From Mermis nigrescens (lineage: Eukaryota; Nematoda; Enoplea; Mermithida; Mermithidae), in contig JAVLUZ010000171.1 of assembly GCA_036768485.1 (NCBI GenBank), positions 248,001 through 312,000 on the forward strand: a stretch of 64,000 bases of DNA, written 5' to 3'. This document shows, in pieces, positions 34,601 to 46,246 of this stretch (position 1 is the first letter of the stretch; each line of letters starts with the position of its first letter). The notes beneath the pieces are model-generated. The model saw nothing but the letters and a program-made list of their open reading frames with translations. It had not been told where the DNA came from and did not search any database. The position numbers and the translations under genes were made by a program.

Positions 34601-35930
34601 AAATAATTTTTGCAACAGAATTTTGGCATACAGGAATGTACTACGATTCAAAAGCTACAAATTGTACCAAACCGAATTTCTTTAAACTCAATGGGGAGTT
34701 CGGTACGGAATTTTAAAATTTACAGTGTTCCAAATGATGGAAAATACGTTTTTGTTGCGTTTTTTGTTCGCCACTTTCTCCGTCCAGAAGTCGGGATAAG
34801 TCTAATAGAATAAAAATAAAGTGCTTTATATCGGATGCATGTCAAAGCAAATTGTCTATCATAGGTAGCGCGTTAGCGCGTACCTATAATATACTTGGGT
34901 ACCCCCAACACCTGGGCACCCCCCTACAGCTATAACGGGACACTTCTGGAAGGTGCGGTTTTTTTTAAAAGAAAGATAATAAGAAAATTCGCTGCCCGTG
35001 TTTTTTTGTTTTTCTTGAAACTCAAAATTGACTGTGTAAAGAAGGTGTAAAGTTTTTGTGTAACGTTATAACATAGGACAAATTTTGGGACCTTTTTACT
35101 GCGGCATGTGGACAACTGAGTATTGATGACTCGAAGGATTGAACAGAATAGGATAATAGAGGGATGAATTCTACAGATGATACTTTTTTTGTTCTTTGAA
35201 ATTCGCATTATTTATCGAACGGCAGTGTAAAGAGTGCGAAAAATCTGGGGGTGAAAAAGCACTTTTTGGTCGAGTTTTCAACCTTCCTATGTCCGATACT
35301 AACTCCGGTTATGTTTTTAAAATGTTTTCTGACAGAAATGTAGAGCAGATCAAGGGCTACATTCTGCATATAAGCAAAGTCTTCTATGCTCCATGGTGAG
35401 TTAGATCCTGGGGTTTAAAGTTTACACTCTAGTGGATGGTGTAAAAAAACGGATTTTAACTAAGATTTCTCTGCCAAATTTTTCCGCTTATGAGTCAGTG
35501 CAAATCGAAGACAGCATTAATAAAGTGCCTCACAGGGGCTAAACATCGCAGCAAACCGCATTTAAAAAAACGCAATATTGAGTTATTTATGGGGGTGTAA
35601 AGTTCGAAATCAGAGGTAAAAAATGGGCTAAAAAACACGTTTTTTCCGAAGTTTGATTGATAAATCATGCCAAATAATTTTTGCAACAGAATTTTGGCAC
35701 ACAGGAATGTACTACGATTTAAAAGCTACAAATTGTACCAAACCGAATTTCTTTAAACTCAATGGGGAGTTCGGTACGGAATTTTAAAGTTTACAGTGTA
35801 CTAAATGATGGAAAATACGTTTTTGTTGCGTTTTTTGTTCGCCACTTTCTCCGTCCAGAAGTCGGGATAAGTCTAATAGAATAAAAATAAAGTGCTTTAT
35901 ATCGGGTGCATGTCAAAGCAAATTGTCTAT
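31649..35930. repeat. four-unit ~1.07-kb tandem array with A-B-A-B alternation
   Basis: ATAGGTAGCGCGTTAGCGCG recurs at 31651, 32721, 33790 and 34861 (spacings 1070, 1069, 1071). Units 1 and 3 share TTATGAGGTTTTTAAAATG, CAGATGACAC and GGCATACAGG. Units 2 and 4 instead share TTATGTTTTTAAAATG, CAGATGATAC and GGCACACAGG. Each internal junction reads GTCTATCATAGG, whereas the undisturbed element continues GTCTATACATTAA (35925 on). Confidence 0.9.
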
Positions 35931-37962
35931 ACATTAATATTTAGCGAGTGTAAAGTCAAAAATTGGGAGTTTTAAATGCGTTTCTGTCTTGTTTTTTCTG
36001 CCTGCTTCTCCGGTTACGAGTCAGGGCCACGTTTATCAAGTCTAGAAATGGACCAGGAATCAAATTTGATATGCCAGTCTGGCGCATATGTTTACACTCT
36101 ACGGTGTTGTAAAGTAGTTTATACCAATTGTTAGTTTGCCCATAGAACATTATGTAGACTTAATTTTTTCATAAATATTAATCGTAATATCGGAACAATA
36201 TCAAAATTACGAATCTGACTAAAATCTTCTTTACACTAGGTGTTTACATGAAGTTTACACTACATATATATTTATCTTCGTTTTTGAGCATTCCTGAAAC
36301 CTAATTTTTTCTTGGAGCCAAGAAGTTTTCAAAGGATCAAATGTGAGACGTCACGTAGGCGCGTTTGTTTACATCCAACAGTGATGTAAAGTAGTTTACA
36401 TTCATTGTTTATATGTCCTCAGACCATTGTAGAGACATAATTTTTTCATGAATGTTGATCATAATATCCGAGTAATTTTTTACACTGCATGTTAGCCTTT
36501 GTTCTAGAGCATTGCAAAAATCGAAATTTTTTACTGAGATATAAAAATTTACAGGGAATGAAATATATACGTCAATTGGGCGCGCTTGCTTACACTCAGC
36601 AGTATTGCAAAGTGGTTTAAACCTAATGTTTATTGTCTTTAAAACATTATGGAGACTCATTTTTCCATAAATGTTGAAAGAAATATCGGAGCAATATCAA
36701 AATTACGAATCCGACTAAAATATTCTTTACGCTGTGTTTGTGTAAAGTTTACGTTACGCGTTAACCCTAATTCGATAGACTTGCAGAGACTTTGTAACTG
36801 AAGTCAAGAAATTTTCAAGGATTCATATGTGAGACATCAATTAAGTGAGTTTGTTTACCCTCAAAAGTAATCTAAAGTGATTTAAAAATTATGTTCAAGT
36901 GTCCTTAGATCATTGAAGAGATGTAATTTTGTCTTAAATGGGTTGCATTAAAGTTAAATCTTTCTTAGCCGTGTTTATAATATGTTTCACAAAATCTTGC
37001 ACATGGAGAGCTATCGTTTAATTGATGTAAATTGCCTGAAAAAGTGGTTTAAAATGAACCAGCAATCACACTACTGTGCACAGAAGTCGACAAAGATGTA
37101 CAGCTTTATTGTAATCATGTACATTAATAAGCCGTAAACTGTTAGTATTCTCTACACCTAGTAGTTGTGTAAAGTTTGCACTATTCATTTGTTGTTAATA
37201 TGTAGTCTATACTACAAATTTATTTTACTACCAAATCAAAGCGTTAGTGTTCCTTACATTTGATATTTGCGTGAAGTTTTTGAATTTTTGCCGAAAATCT
37301 TTGCCTTCTAATTTACCAACATCCCGCCTTTTCCATTTTCTTGAAGTTTAAAATCTTTTATGATTCTCTCATAATTTAATGGTAGGTTTTAACTTTAAGT
37401 TTCTCTTGGTTTACAACTCTCGCTTAGAAAGCTCATTTTTCAAAACTTTTTCATAGTGATCAGATTAGTTGCGTTTAGTTTGGAATTGGTGGACGGTCGT
37501 TATTTTATTACTCGGCTTAAATAAACCAAGTGACTATCTTTTGATTATTTTCTTCATCGCAAACTCAAACACCCAATTTTCAATTTGAAAATTGACCCAA
37601 TTTTCAATTTGAAAATTGATCCAATTTTTCAATTTGAAAATTGAAAATTGGGTGTTTTCAATTTCAAAAGTCACAACACATTGTGCTTGTGTATTGATTG
37701 AGTGAGGATTTGCAATGTGAATTCATTGGTTAAATTTTTGTGCTTGATTATAAGTGAACTGCACATTAAGAAGAAATAACTTAATGCAGTTTTAATTTGA
37801 AAATGGATGGTGTCAATAAGGTTGTCTTGTTTAAAAAGGATAATGCTGATGTTAAGAACAATATTGTTTTCCGCGTTCTTGGACTGTTGTCATTATTGTG
37901 GCATGTTACTGATTGTGTTTACTGACTGATGTACTGAAATCACGCTAATTAAAAGTAGTGTA
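31649..37962 (-). mobile_element. X-family element, copy 2, inverted and internally expanded
   Basis: Reads in reverse from the F junction at 37962 (TACACTACTTTTAATTAG) through the same body as copy 1. It then has four head-to-tail copies of the ~1.07-kb hairpin-end segment instead of one. Non-coding. Confidence 0.75.
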
Positions 37963-38724
37963 CTAGCAAAGAAAAATGCTCCGATGGAACAAAAAAGATG
38001 AATATACTTGGAATTGTGGATTATTATGGATGTAAAAGGAGGGGACTAGGAAAAATCTACCTAAAGTCGGAAAATCTGCTAAAAATCACACTTTCTCTAA
38101 GCAACGCAAAAAATCGATGTATATTCTGCGGCCTCTAAAAAAGTGTCTTTTTTAAATAATGTTCGAAGTTTCAGATAAGAGTGTATAAACGAAATCTATC
38201 AAGGTTACTTTTTTAAATTGCTGGCACCTGATTGATAGAAAACTAAGAGGTATTGTATTTAAAGTTGTTTTGTTTTATGAGCATTATAGCAAGCAAAGTA
38301 GGAGCCGATTGATTAGTGCACACAATCGTTTCGGGCATGCTAGTGTATCTACATTACGTCTGTTTCAAGTCAACTTACGTGTTTCCTACTGTTTTTAACC
38401 AACCATGTCTTAAATTGTCTTCGATGTTTGCTATTTCATTCAATTGGCTTGGAAGACTGTTAGTTTACTTAATATCATTTCCCATAGCTACTGCATAGCT
38501 AACGTGCTGCTGTTTCAATCATTGTTATGGTTGAATATTTATTTTAATCTGTTGGCCGCAGAATATACATCGATTTTTTGCGTTGCTTAGAGAAAGTGTG
38601 ATTTTTAGCAGATTTTCCGACTTTAGGTAGATTTTTCCTAGTCCCCTCCTTTTACATCCATAATAATCCACAATTCCAAGTATATTCATCTTTTTTGTTC
38701 CATCGGAGCATTTTTCTTTGCTAG
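37963..38724. mobile_element. F-family foldback element at the end of X copy 2
   Basis: CTAGCAAAGAAAAATGCTCC at 37963 and its complement ending at 38724. The middle is in the opposite orientation to the copy at 25872-26633, as expected for the mirrored arm. Confidence 0.75.
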
Positions 38725-39960
38725 TCCGTATATACTTTTCTGATATCGTATGCCGAAAGTTTTAATTCAAATATGCATTCGTCAACGTCATCATCAGACG
38801 GACTCGCAATATAGCCAGTTCCATCGATAAATAAGTTTTAAGTTTATTCGATCACGTCCGTGAATTCACGTCGATGAAAAAATGGTGCGTTTATTGTTTT
38901 CTCGTCGCTGCGAAAGTAGATAAAATTAATCTCGTTCTCGCGAAGAGCCGAATTTTTCAAGCGTCGAAATTCGTATTTATTCGAAAACGACACATTTCAT
39001 AAAACAGTAGAAAAACAAATTGATAGATGACGCGCATATTTTGACTATCATACTGTCGACGTACATACAAACTATAGGATAGCTTATATATTGCTGGCGT
39101 TTGCATCAAGCGAGGAGCACCTGAATATTTTTTCGCACATAATTTATTGACGTAAACGAAAACTGACTTTCGCGTCAAACAGTTTTTTCGCTCGATTCTC
39201 TAAATTTTTTAGACGGAGCGAAATAAATTTTAGGTCAGACCCCGTGCCATTTAGTACTACGGCTGATGGAGTCGCTCACACAGCTATTCGCTTTCTTGAG
39301 CGTCGCGCATATTCGAACGTTTGGCCAAATTAGCATAACATAATAAAGCCACGATGGCTTTTCCCCGCGCAACGCGATCATACATACATAGGTTGGTTAT
39401 TTTAACGATTTAGGATAATTTATTGGAGCGGTCAATAGTTTAGGGTAGGTATAAAATTAATCGCTCCAAGACCACGTGAATAAGTCATACTGTAGATTAG
39501 TGTCATTAACCCACCACGAAGTTAAAGGGACCTCACCACATGCCGAACGGCAGGCTATTTACCTATAACGACGTGTGGTTGTTGTTCGCGAAAACACTTC
39601 ATACTCAATATTGTTTGTTTTTAAATTTTGCATTACTTTGTAGGCGTTGGCTTGAAAATATTCCAACGACTATGTAGCTCATTTTTTCCTTGCAATGTAA
39701 CGAAATTTTAATTCTTTTTCAGCAACAGAATTAGCGATTTTTTTGCCAACAAACATAATACATGTCATGACGAATGAGTGGAGAACAAAGCTCAAACCTT
39801 GCATGTTAAGGGAAATAGTGCAATGCTAGGTTTTTTGGTAGAGACCTCGGAACTTCAAAAGAAATCGGACAAATTTGGTTTAAAATTTTGAACAAAAATG
39901 GCGTAATATCACACGAGATTTACATGAATTGCACCGTAATTGCGAATACTAAAGCGGTAG
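38725..39960. other. repeat-poor stretch, no gene recognised
   Basis: Unlike its surroundings it holds no MITE copy I can recognise and is richer in CG dinucleotides (38760-39400). No exon with splice signals was found. It could be regulatory or unique intergenic DNA; the sequence alone does not decide. Confidence 0.35.
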
Positions 39961-39964
39961 ACTT

Positions 39965-41340
39965 GAAGACATTAATTGGACAGTAGAAAAATGAGGTCCT
40001 TCTTTTTTTGCTTCACACCGCTCAGTAACGTTTCACCATCATTTTCTGCAGCGTGTGAATCCAGAGGGCGGCGGGGGCGCCCTCCAAAAAACTCTTTTTG
40101 AAATTTTTCGCGCAGCAGATATAACTTGAAATGCGCCCAAAATAGAGCTAAAAATGCAAAAAAAAAACAAAAATTTTCGGTCCTTCGCGCCGAATCATCA
40201 TTATTCTTCATTTTAGTGTTCCGGGATTGTATTTAGAATCTTGAAGCAGTTAAAATATTCCAGTACTTCACTCCAATTGAGTGATTTAATGTACTATTTA
40301 TCGGTTGGATGGAACTCTAAGCGTTGGTTGGACACAGGTGCATGAAAATCATTTTGTGCCAGTACGACAATTTTGCTTTTTGTTTCTTTTCCCGTTTATA
40401 ACTATAATTCGGCTAATCTGTGAAACTTTTGAGATTACAATTCAACATATCCTTTCACGAAATTTTCCGGGGCTCTGCCTCGGACCCGCTGAGGGGCATT
40501 TAAGCGCGTCACGCTAGATTCTCAGCTGTAAAATATCCAAGGCAATCAAATAGTCGGATTTGTGAGCTAAGCCGTTGGGCGGGACCGCCCCATTCCCGAA
40601 ATTTGCTCCTCTCAAGAATCCCCTAAAGGAAAAATTGGAAATAGGCGAAATGAGTCTAAAACACCGCCAAAACAGGTTTTGAGTGTCTTTCGAGCTAGTA
40701 AACTCAAAATTTTCCGGCGCTTTCCGCCGGATTCATTGGTTATGTACATATGGTTTTGTCTTTTGGCCGCTAAAAATCACTCAAATTTGAGTTAGTAATA
40801 GAGAGCATGTCACTTCGTTTTCGGCGCTGTGCGCCGGATTCATTGTTCAGCCATAGATTTTGCCTTCTAGTTCATTGAGAACAGCTCAAATCTGAGTTAT
40901 GACATTGAGAACCTAAAATTTTTTATGCTTTTTGTCTTCTAGCTCGCTGAAAACCGCTCAAATTTGAGCTTGACTTGCAGGAGACGTCAAATTTATTCGT
41001 TGCTTCGCAGCAAATTATTTATTATCTGCATAATCTTTTTCTTTAAAGCACAAAGATTAAATACAAAGACAGGAGATAAGAAATTACCAGTGAATTGAAT
41101 ATTAAGAAATCGGTTGTGCAGTAGCTTACATGATAATTTTTTGTGTACATCAATCAATATTGAGTAAAGCGAAAAATTTTCGAGATTTTATTTCGAAGTT
41201 TTTCTTCATCACCATATAGAGCTTGTCGAGATACACTCAAAACTGCCTTTATTTTTGCTTATCTCCTATTGGTTCTAGAGATATCTGAGTTCTAATTTTC
41301 GGACCGCTCCCGAATAATTTTTTCCTGGATCCGCCAGTGA
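39965..41340. repeat. block of decayed hairpin-bearing repeats
   Basis: Several GGCGC stems are visible: GGCGCTTTCCGCC (about 40717), GGCGCTGTGCGCC (about 40827) and GGGGCTCTGCCTCGG (about 40468). A CCTGGATCCGCCAGTG end at about 41323-41338 is typical of the CAGTGGCGGATCC hAT-like family, whose partner end was not located. Non-coding. Confidence 0.4.
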
Positions 41341-42857
41341 TTTGCTGTGAGTTTATGTTGAATATTTTGAAAAGGATTCTTGAATAATCTGCAGCGAAAG
41401 CAGCATTAAATTATTATTCATATTTTGATTGCATTTTATGAATATTGAGGATGTTGAAACGGAAATCTCAGATTTATATCCAAAGAATTCACTTTGAAAG
41501 CACTATCGAAATTTCGTTACACTGCGCAGTTTTTAAAAAGTACCTATTGAAACTTGTTTTTGCAGAATACTTCGAAACATTTGATTTAAAAAGTCAAAAA
41601 TGGACTTCTTCACGGCTGAAAATGACTTTGATCATTTCACTTTATTGCATTTTTGTGGTCGTCATTTTTTGATTTGTAAGAAAAATTAATTTAGGAAAAT
41701 TGTTCACAGCAAGAACGGAATACACTCACGTTGATTAATTTTTTGAAGTTTTTGGTAAGTGTACATTAATTAGAAGCAATCATTCACGGATTAGCGATAG
41801 GACGTTTCGCTCATAATTGATTCTCTAATGATTATAAATTTACAATTTTGGACTAAATACTTTGGCTCATTTTTACAGTTAAATTATGAATTTATCATTC
41901 TTACAGAATAAAATCACGCATTTTTCGGCCGTAAAAATTGATAAACGATTGAATTAGTGCCTTTAAATTCATAAATTGACCGTATTATCCGCATACTTTG
42001 ATTTGTTTATTCATTCGATACATTATGTTACAAAACTACACTCTTATTATAATGATTTTAATCAAATTACATCAATTTGATCAGACATCGAGGTTGAATA
42101 AATTTTCTATTAAGCAGAGAACAAATAGGTCACTAGATATCCAAACAAGCATAAACACATCTATGAACAAGTGAAGTACAAAATCGACTTCGTCGAGTTG
42201 TAATACAGATTGAGAGAAGAAGACCATTCACTGAAGTTTCGTATCATACATGAAAAGTCAATATTGTCGACGACATTCGACAGAAACTTATTTTTCGGTA
42301 ACATTTTTACTGCAATCGTTGTTTGCAGTCGATATTAAAAAATCTTGAGATTGCGTAGGATCAGGAGCGGGCAACAAAGGTACCAAAGGCAACCACAAGG
42401 CCATTCCTGACTGACCGGACTGGGCGACGAGTTGTCGTAATGAATTATAGAGCCTAGAAATATGTACATGTTAATAAGTCACGTGACCAATTCGACTTGA
42501 TCTGTTATTTATTTCACTTTTATATTATCACTACTATACTTGAAACGGTTTCAAAAGAACTATTTTTGTTCAACGAGTTAGTAGCAATTTGAATAACATT
42601 CAGTAGATAATTATCACTTACAGAATATGATCGCATGCTATATCAGCGTCTTGTATCCATAAACGAAGGAAATTAATAATTTGGCATTCAGAGCCATCGA
42701 TCCTTTATTCAATTTTAAACAGGCATATTTTTAATTTACTTCAATACACAGTCTAATTGAAATCCGTAAAATGGGCTAAAACAGCGCATTTTTTATTGTC
42801 AACCGACTTGACTTATGTAATACAGCTATAATAGCAAAGACAACGTATAGTCAGCAC

Positions 42858-43094
42858 CATAGGTGGGCGGCACCAAAATTCCGGGGTGCAAGATTTTTCA
42901 AAGATAAAAAATGGCGTTAAAAATTGTGGTATGGCGAAAAAACACCATTTTTCAACGCTCCTCATCGAGCACTATCCATTGGCATCAATTTCAAAAATTG
43001 AATTCTGGGGGGAGTATTTTGGTTTCTGGGAGGTATTTTGGTTTCTCGCGGGGAGGGGTGCATACTTGCCAAATCCCTCCCACGCCCAGGTATG
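42858..43094. mobile_element. CATAGGTGGGCGG MITE with 8-bp target duplication
   Basis: 237 bp from CATAGGTGGGCGGCACC to CACGCCCAGGTATG, imperfect inverted ends. It is flanked by GTCAGCAC (42850-42857) and GTGAGCAC (43095-43102), one mismatch in 8. The 8-bp duplication points to the hAT superfamily. It is the best-preserved member of a family also seen at 16672-16946, 18905-19441 and 48490-48735. Confidence 0.7.
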
Positions 43095-44111
43095 GTGAGC
43101 ACGGAACTGAGCTATGGTTTAAAACATCAGATTTTCTTTACGCAACAAAAATATTAATTTCAATCACTGTAGATTTTGTACCAAATCATTTTTTTCGGCA
43201 AACGTAGAAAAGCAGGGCAAGTAATATATACTTTTCCTCAGTTCCTCCAGAGAGCAACTTAAGATCCGATACAGAGGACTAAAATAAAGAAAGTACAGAA
43301 TCCTCAAGAATTCCTTCAACCCGGAAGTGTAAAAAGCAGACTGCTAATTTTCTTCAGCAGAAAGACAAAAAATGGCGCATTTAGAAAATATAATGTAATA
43401 AATTGACGTAAGATAAATACAGTGCTGATCTCAGAATAAAAGCTCAATTGAGCAGGCAAACAATAACTAAAATACTTCGTTTTCCACTCTAAAATTGGAT
43501 TAATGACTCAAGTCAACGGAGAAAACAGACGTCATGTAGAATAATACAAAAATCTTCGGCAGAAAAGCTTAAAGTGAAAATAAAGTTGGAGCGTCAATCA
43601 CTACAATTGGTAACCAAAGAAAATATTCGAGTTGACTTCCAACGAAATCTTAACAGTGAATAAGTTTTCGCAACAATGTTTAGCGTAAGATGAAAAAGTC
43701 AATGACTGAGCATCTGGCTTAGTTTGGCAATTATCTGAAGGTGGCTGTAGGAAGGATTCGGCAGTATCTAGCATTTTTTGGCGATTTCGTGCATTTGTAT
43801 ACGCACGAACTATTAGTAGAAAAAGACTGAAATCAAATGGCAATGGAATCGACCGTGTAAAGCTAAAAGACTCATTGCTTTATCAGAACAACTCAATGTT
43901 TACAGAAGATATCCTCATTGTGAACTCCCAATGCAAAACAGATTCTTTGAATTTAGTTTATTTAACTCGACTTACTTTCCTGGCGAAAACTTAATTAAAG
44001 ACAAATAGATTCCAGAGGTGAGGAACGACGGTAAGGCGCGGAAAAATTCCCTCGGTCAAATATTTCTAATTTTATTTATGAAAAAGTGTATGATTTACGA
44101 GCAGCGTGCTT

Positions 44112-44192
44112 CAATTAAAGTTTTTATCTTGCGCAAATCGCGTTTTGGTCGGGTCCAAAACGCGATTTGCGCAAGATAAAAAAATTTAATTG
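44112..44192. ncRNA. perfect long hairpin, possible small-RNA precursor
   Basis: A 28-bp stem with no mismatch (44121-44148 pairs with 44155-44182) encloses a 6-base loop TCGGGT. The flanks extend the pairing weakly (CAATTAAAG against TTTAATTG). The stem includes GCGCAAATCGCG, unusual for this AT-rich DNA. It could be a miRNA or hairpin-RNA precursor, or a tiny palindromic MITE. The perfect pairing suits a recent palindrome or siRNA hairpin better than a typical animal miRNA, which has bulges. It lies about 1.1 kb downstream of the last identified Tbx1/10-type exon, possibly in an intron. Strand unknown. Confidence 0.45.
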
Positions 44193-45298
44193 CTTGAAAT
44201 CACTGCGCCCCATTGCTGACATTTCTTGCTATTTCGTACTGATTTATGTATATGTACTACGTAGAGTATGTATTCGTGAAAACGATTAATACCCGGGATG
44301 GTCATCCTCCTCGGTTCTGAAAAGTTTCGTCAAACTGAGAAAACTATCATACCCACATCATTATAAAGAATGTTATAACTTTGAATAACTCCACCTATTT
44401 ACGGGAATTGTTTCTCGCATGATTGCGAGATACCACGAAATCTTATTGTCCGAAACGGCCCGCCCCTTTTCCTAGAACGTATTTTATGATAACGGAGTGG
44501 GTCTGAGATTTTTCCATGGAATAATCGTTCGTTCGGCTCCGTTTCAAGAGTATTTCTTGACGACAACTGCTGCAATTCAATAAAATGGGAAATGCAGCTA
44601 TTTTCTTCTTTTGGAAATTATTTTTTCAAGTTTTTTTTGTCATTGTCCCTTTTGTCGTTTTTGTTCAAATACATTATCCCTTTTCAAGTTACTATCGTCT
44701 ACTTTCCCAAATAGACATACGCACTAGAGGTTTAGAACCCCAAGAACCCGGAAAACTTCTCAGACCCCCCAAATTGAATTTTTAGCATGTTGTTTTTGTG
44801 ATTTTTGCCAGCTTTACACCACGCAGAACTCCAAAATTCGGCTTCTGCCTATTTGAACAATTGTAACAAATAACAATTTTTGTAATCTTTAAACTTTTCC
44901 ATGTCCATGATGGTACTATAGTCTATTTCACGAATTTATCAATAAGCAGTTTATTCATGTACATGTAAATAAGGACATGATTTAAAAATGTCTAATTCTA
45001 TTTTACCTTATATTTGATAATGTTTGACGCGAGCATATAAATTCAGCTCAGTGCTCCGAGAAAAAACTCATTTTCTCTCACAACTTTGCACATGTTGAGC
45101 AGAGGGTGAACAGAAAATTCGTAGCAAAGATTTCAAATGATCAGATCTCCCTTTGAGGTCGGCACCTCAACTTTTTTCCTATTTCGGGAGGGTCCCATCC
45201 CATTAAATCTAAAAAGTGACGCAAATTTAAAAGTCCGTTTTCTTAGCAACACTCTTGTTTAAAATATAAATATTTTTGCTAACTGATTGGAATATTAC

Positions 45299-45366
45299 CA
45301 GTCTTCTGCATCGGCGTCTCGAAATCCTTTAGCGAAGGGATTGCTGGCAATCTTTAGTTGAGTAAT
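45299..45366 (-). CDS. Tbx1/10-type gene, exon 4 (end of T-box)
   Basis: The acceptor TCCGTCTGCAG is just above 45366 and the donor GTAATA follows 45299. The 68-nt exon reads [16 protein letters not shown] then DADAEDW (last codon split, TG/G). This is the C-terminal end of the T-box, with the DNA-contacting NPFAKGFR motif. The [23 protein letters not shown] wording is that of the Tbx1/10 class, which makes the family call specific. It joins exon 3 in phase 0. The following exon, carrying the rest of the protein, was not identified in the window. Confidence 0.88.
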
Positions 45367-45609
45367 CTGCAGACGGAAACAGTTAATTAATTGTATTGTA
45401 TAATTATAATATAAATGTAATAAAATACAATATTATATATAACGATCAATTGTATAATTTCTCCAGTGTATAAGTCATTTTCCGAAATCTATGGGCTGAA
45501 ATTTGCGTTCTTATTGTTAAACAATAAAACTTTTGTCATGAACTTTGTTCCTTTTCTTATTCTTACAGCAAAATCAAACTTCCTCAATTTTAACAAGAAT
45601 GTGACGTAT

Positions 45610-45920
45610 CCTGGGGCCAATTTTAATATGATAAACTTAAGTCCGAACTTAAGTCCTAAAGTTGGAACTAGGAAAAGTGCGAAGTTAAGTCGATTTCATT
45701 AAAAAATGAAGTCCGAACTCGTTAAGTTTGAACTTAAGTTGGATCTTAATTTTTTGGCGAAAATCGAGTTCAACTGCTGCCCGTCGGAGGCGTACAGGGC
45801 AAGTACAGATTTGTGAGGAGGGTACATCGGGTCCAAAGCATAGATGGATAGCATGGCCGATAGCATAGCAGTAGACGATCTGATTTCAGACTTAAGTCGC
45901 TATTTTGAAACCGGGCCCTG
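45610..45920. mobile_element. MITE with ACTTAAGT sub-terminal repeats in an intron
   Basis: CCTGGGGCCAATTTTAATAT at the left mirrors ATTTTGAAACCGGGCCCTG at the right. Several ACTTAAGT/AACTTAAG units lie inside each end. It sits wholly in the intron between exons 3 and 4 of the Tbx1/10-type gene. No target duplication was found. Confidence 0.5.
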
Positions 45921-46084
45921 AATTTAGGCTAAAGACTAAATTAATGACTACTGATTGGGATTTATAAGTTAAAATCGCTGGAATCTGCATCTCAAATCCC
46001 GAACAGCTGATTGAAAATACATGGTAATTCATTTACAAAGCATCCTCAATTAGTAATGTTGCATATTATCATGACATCTCTTAC

Positions 46085-46246
46085 TCTGTGATTTTGATAA
46101 GCTGTAACGGCCATAAATGTTGTTTCCGGGAAGACAAATGTTTTCGTCATTGTGCACGACTGCTTTCTAGGCGATAGTAGAGAATGGTCAGTAGCCAAAT
46201 TAACGTGCACCCTTGGCTGGTACCGATGCATCGAATTTAAAATAAT
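46085..46246 (-). CDS. Tbx1/10-type gene, exon 3 (T-box)
   Basis: 162 nt, phase 0 at both ends, between acceptor CTTTTTAAG and donor GTAAGA. It reads IILNSMHRYQPRVHV, then a variable loop, then KTFVFPETTFMAVTAYQNHR. These are the central and late T-box strands; the variable loop between them is where T-box proteins differ. YQNHR followed by ITQLKI in exon 4 reconstitutes the highly conserved Tbx1-type junction. The 718-bp intron to exon 4 holds a MITE. Confidence 0.92.

Larger units (their letters stand above)
25872..38724. repeat. 12.9-kb inverted repeat formed by two F+X elements
   Basis: The left arm (25872-29738) and right arm (31649-38724) carry F and X in mirror order around a 1.9-kb spacer (29739-31648). 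By eye the arms differ by scattered substitutions and small indels. The right arm is longer because its hairpin-proximal segment is present four times. Confidence 0.75.

Noticed and set aside
43601..43843. Minus-strand frame of 80 codons downstream of exon 4
   Set aside because: The phase with exon 4 works only with a doubtful acceptor and again loses the tryptophan. No similarity to T-box C-termini was seen.
44443..44570. Possible next exon of the Tbx1/10-type gene (acceptor TTGAATTGCAG, about 42 codons to TAA)
   Set aside because: Its phase would fit, but it would turn the conserved tryptophan after DAED into cysteine, and the following residues do not resemble any Tbx1 C-terminus.
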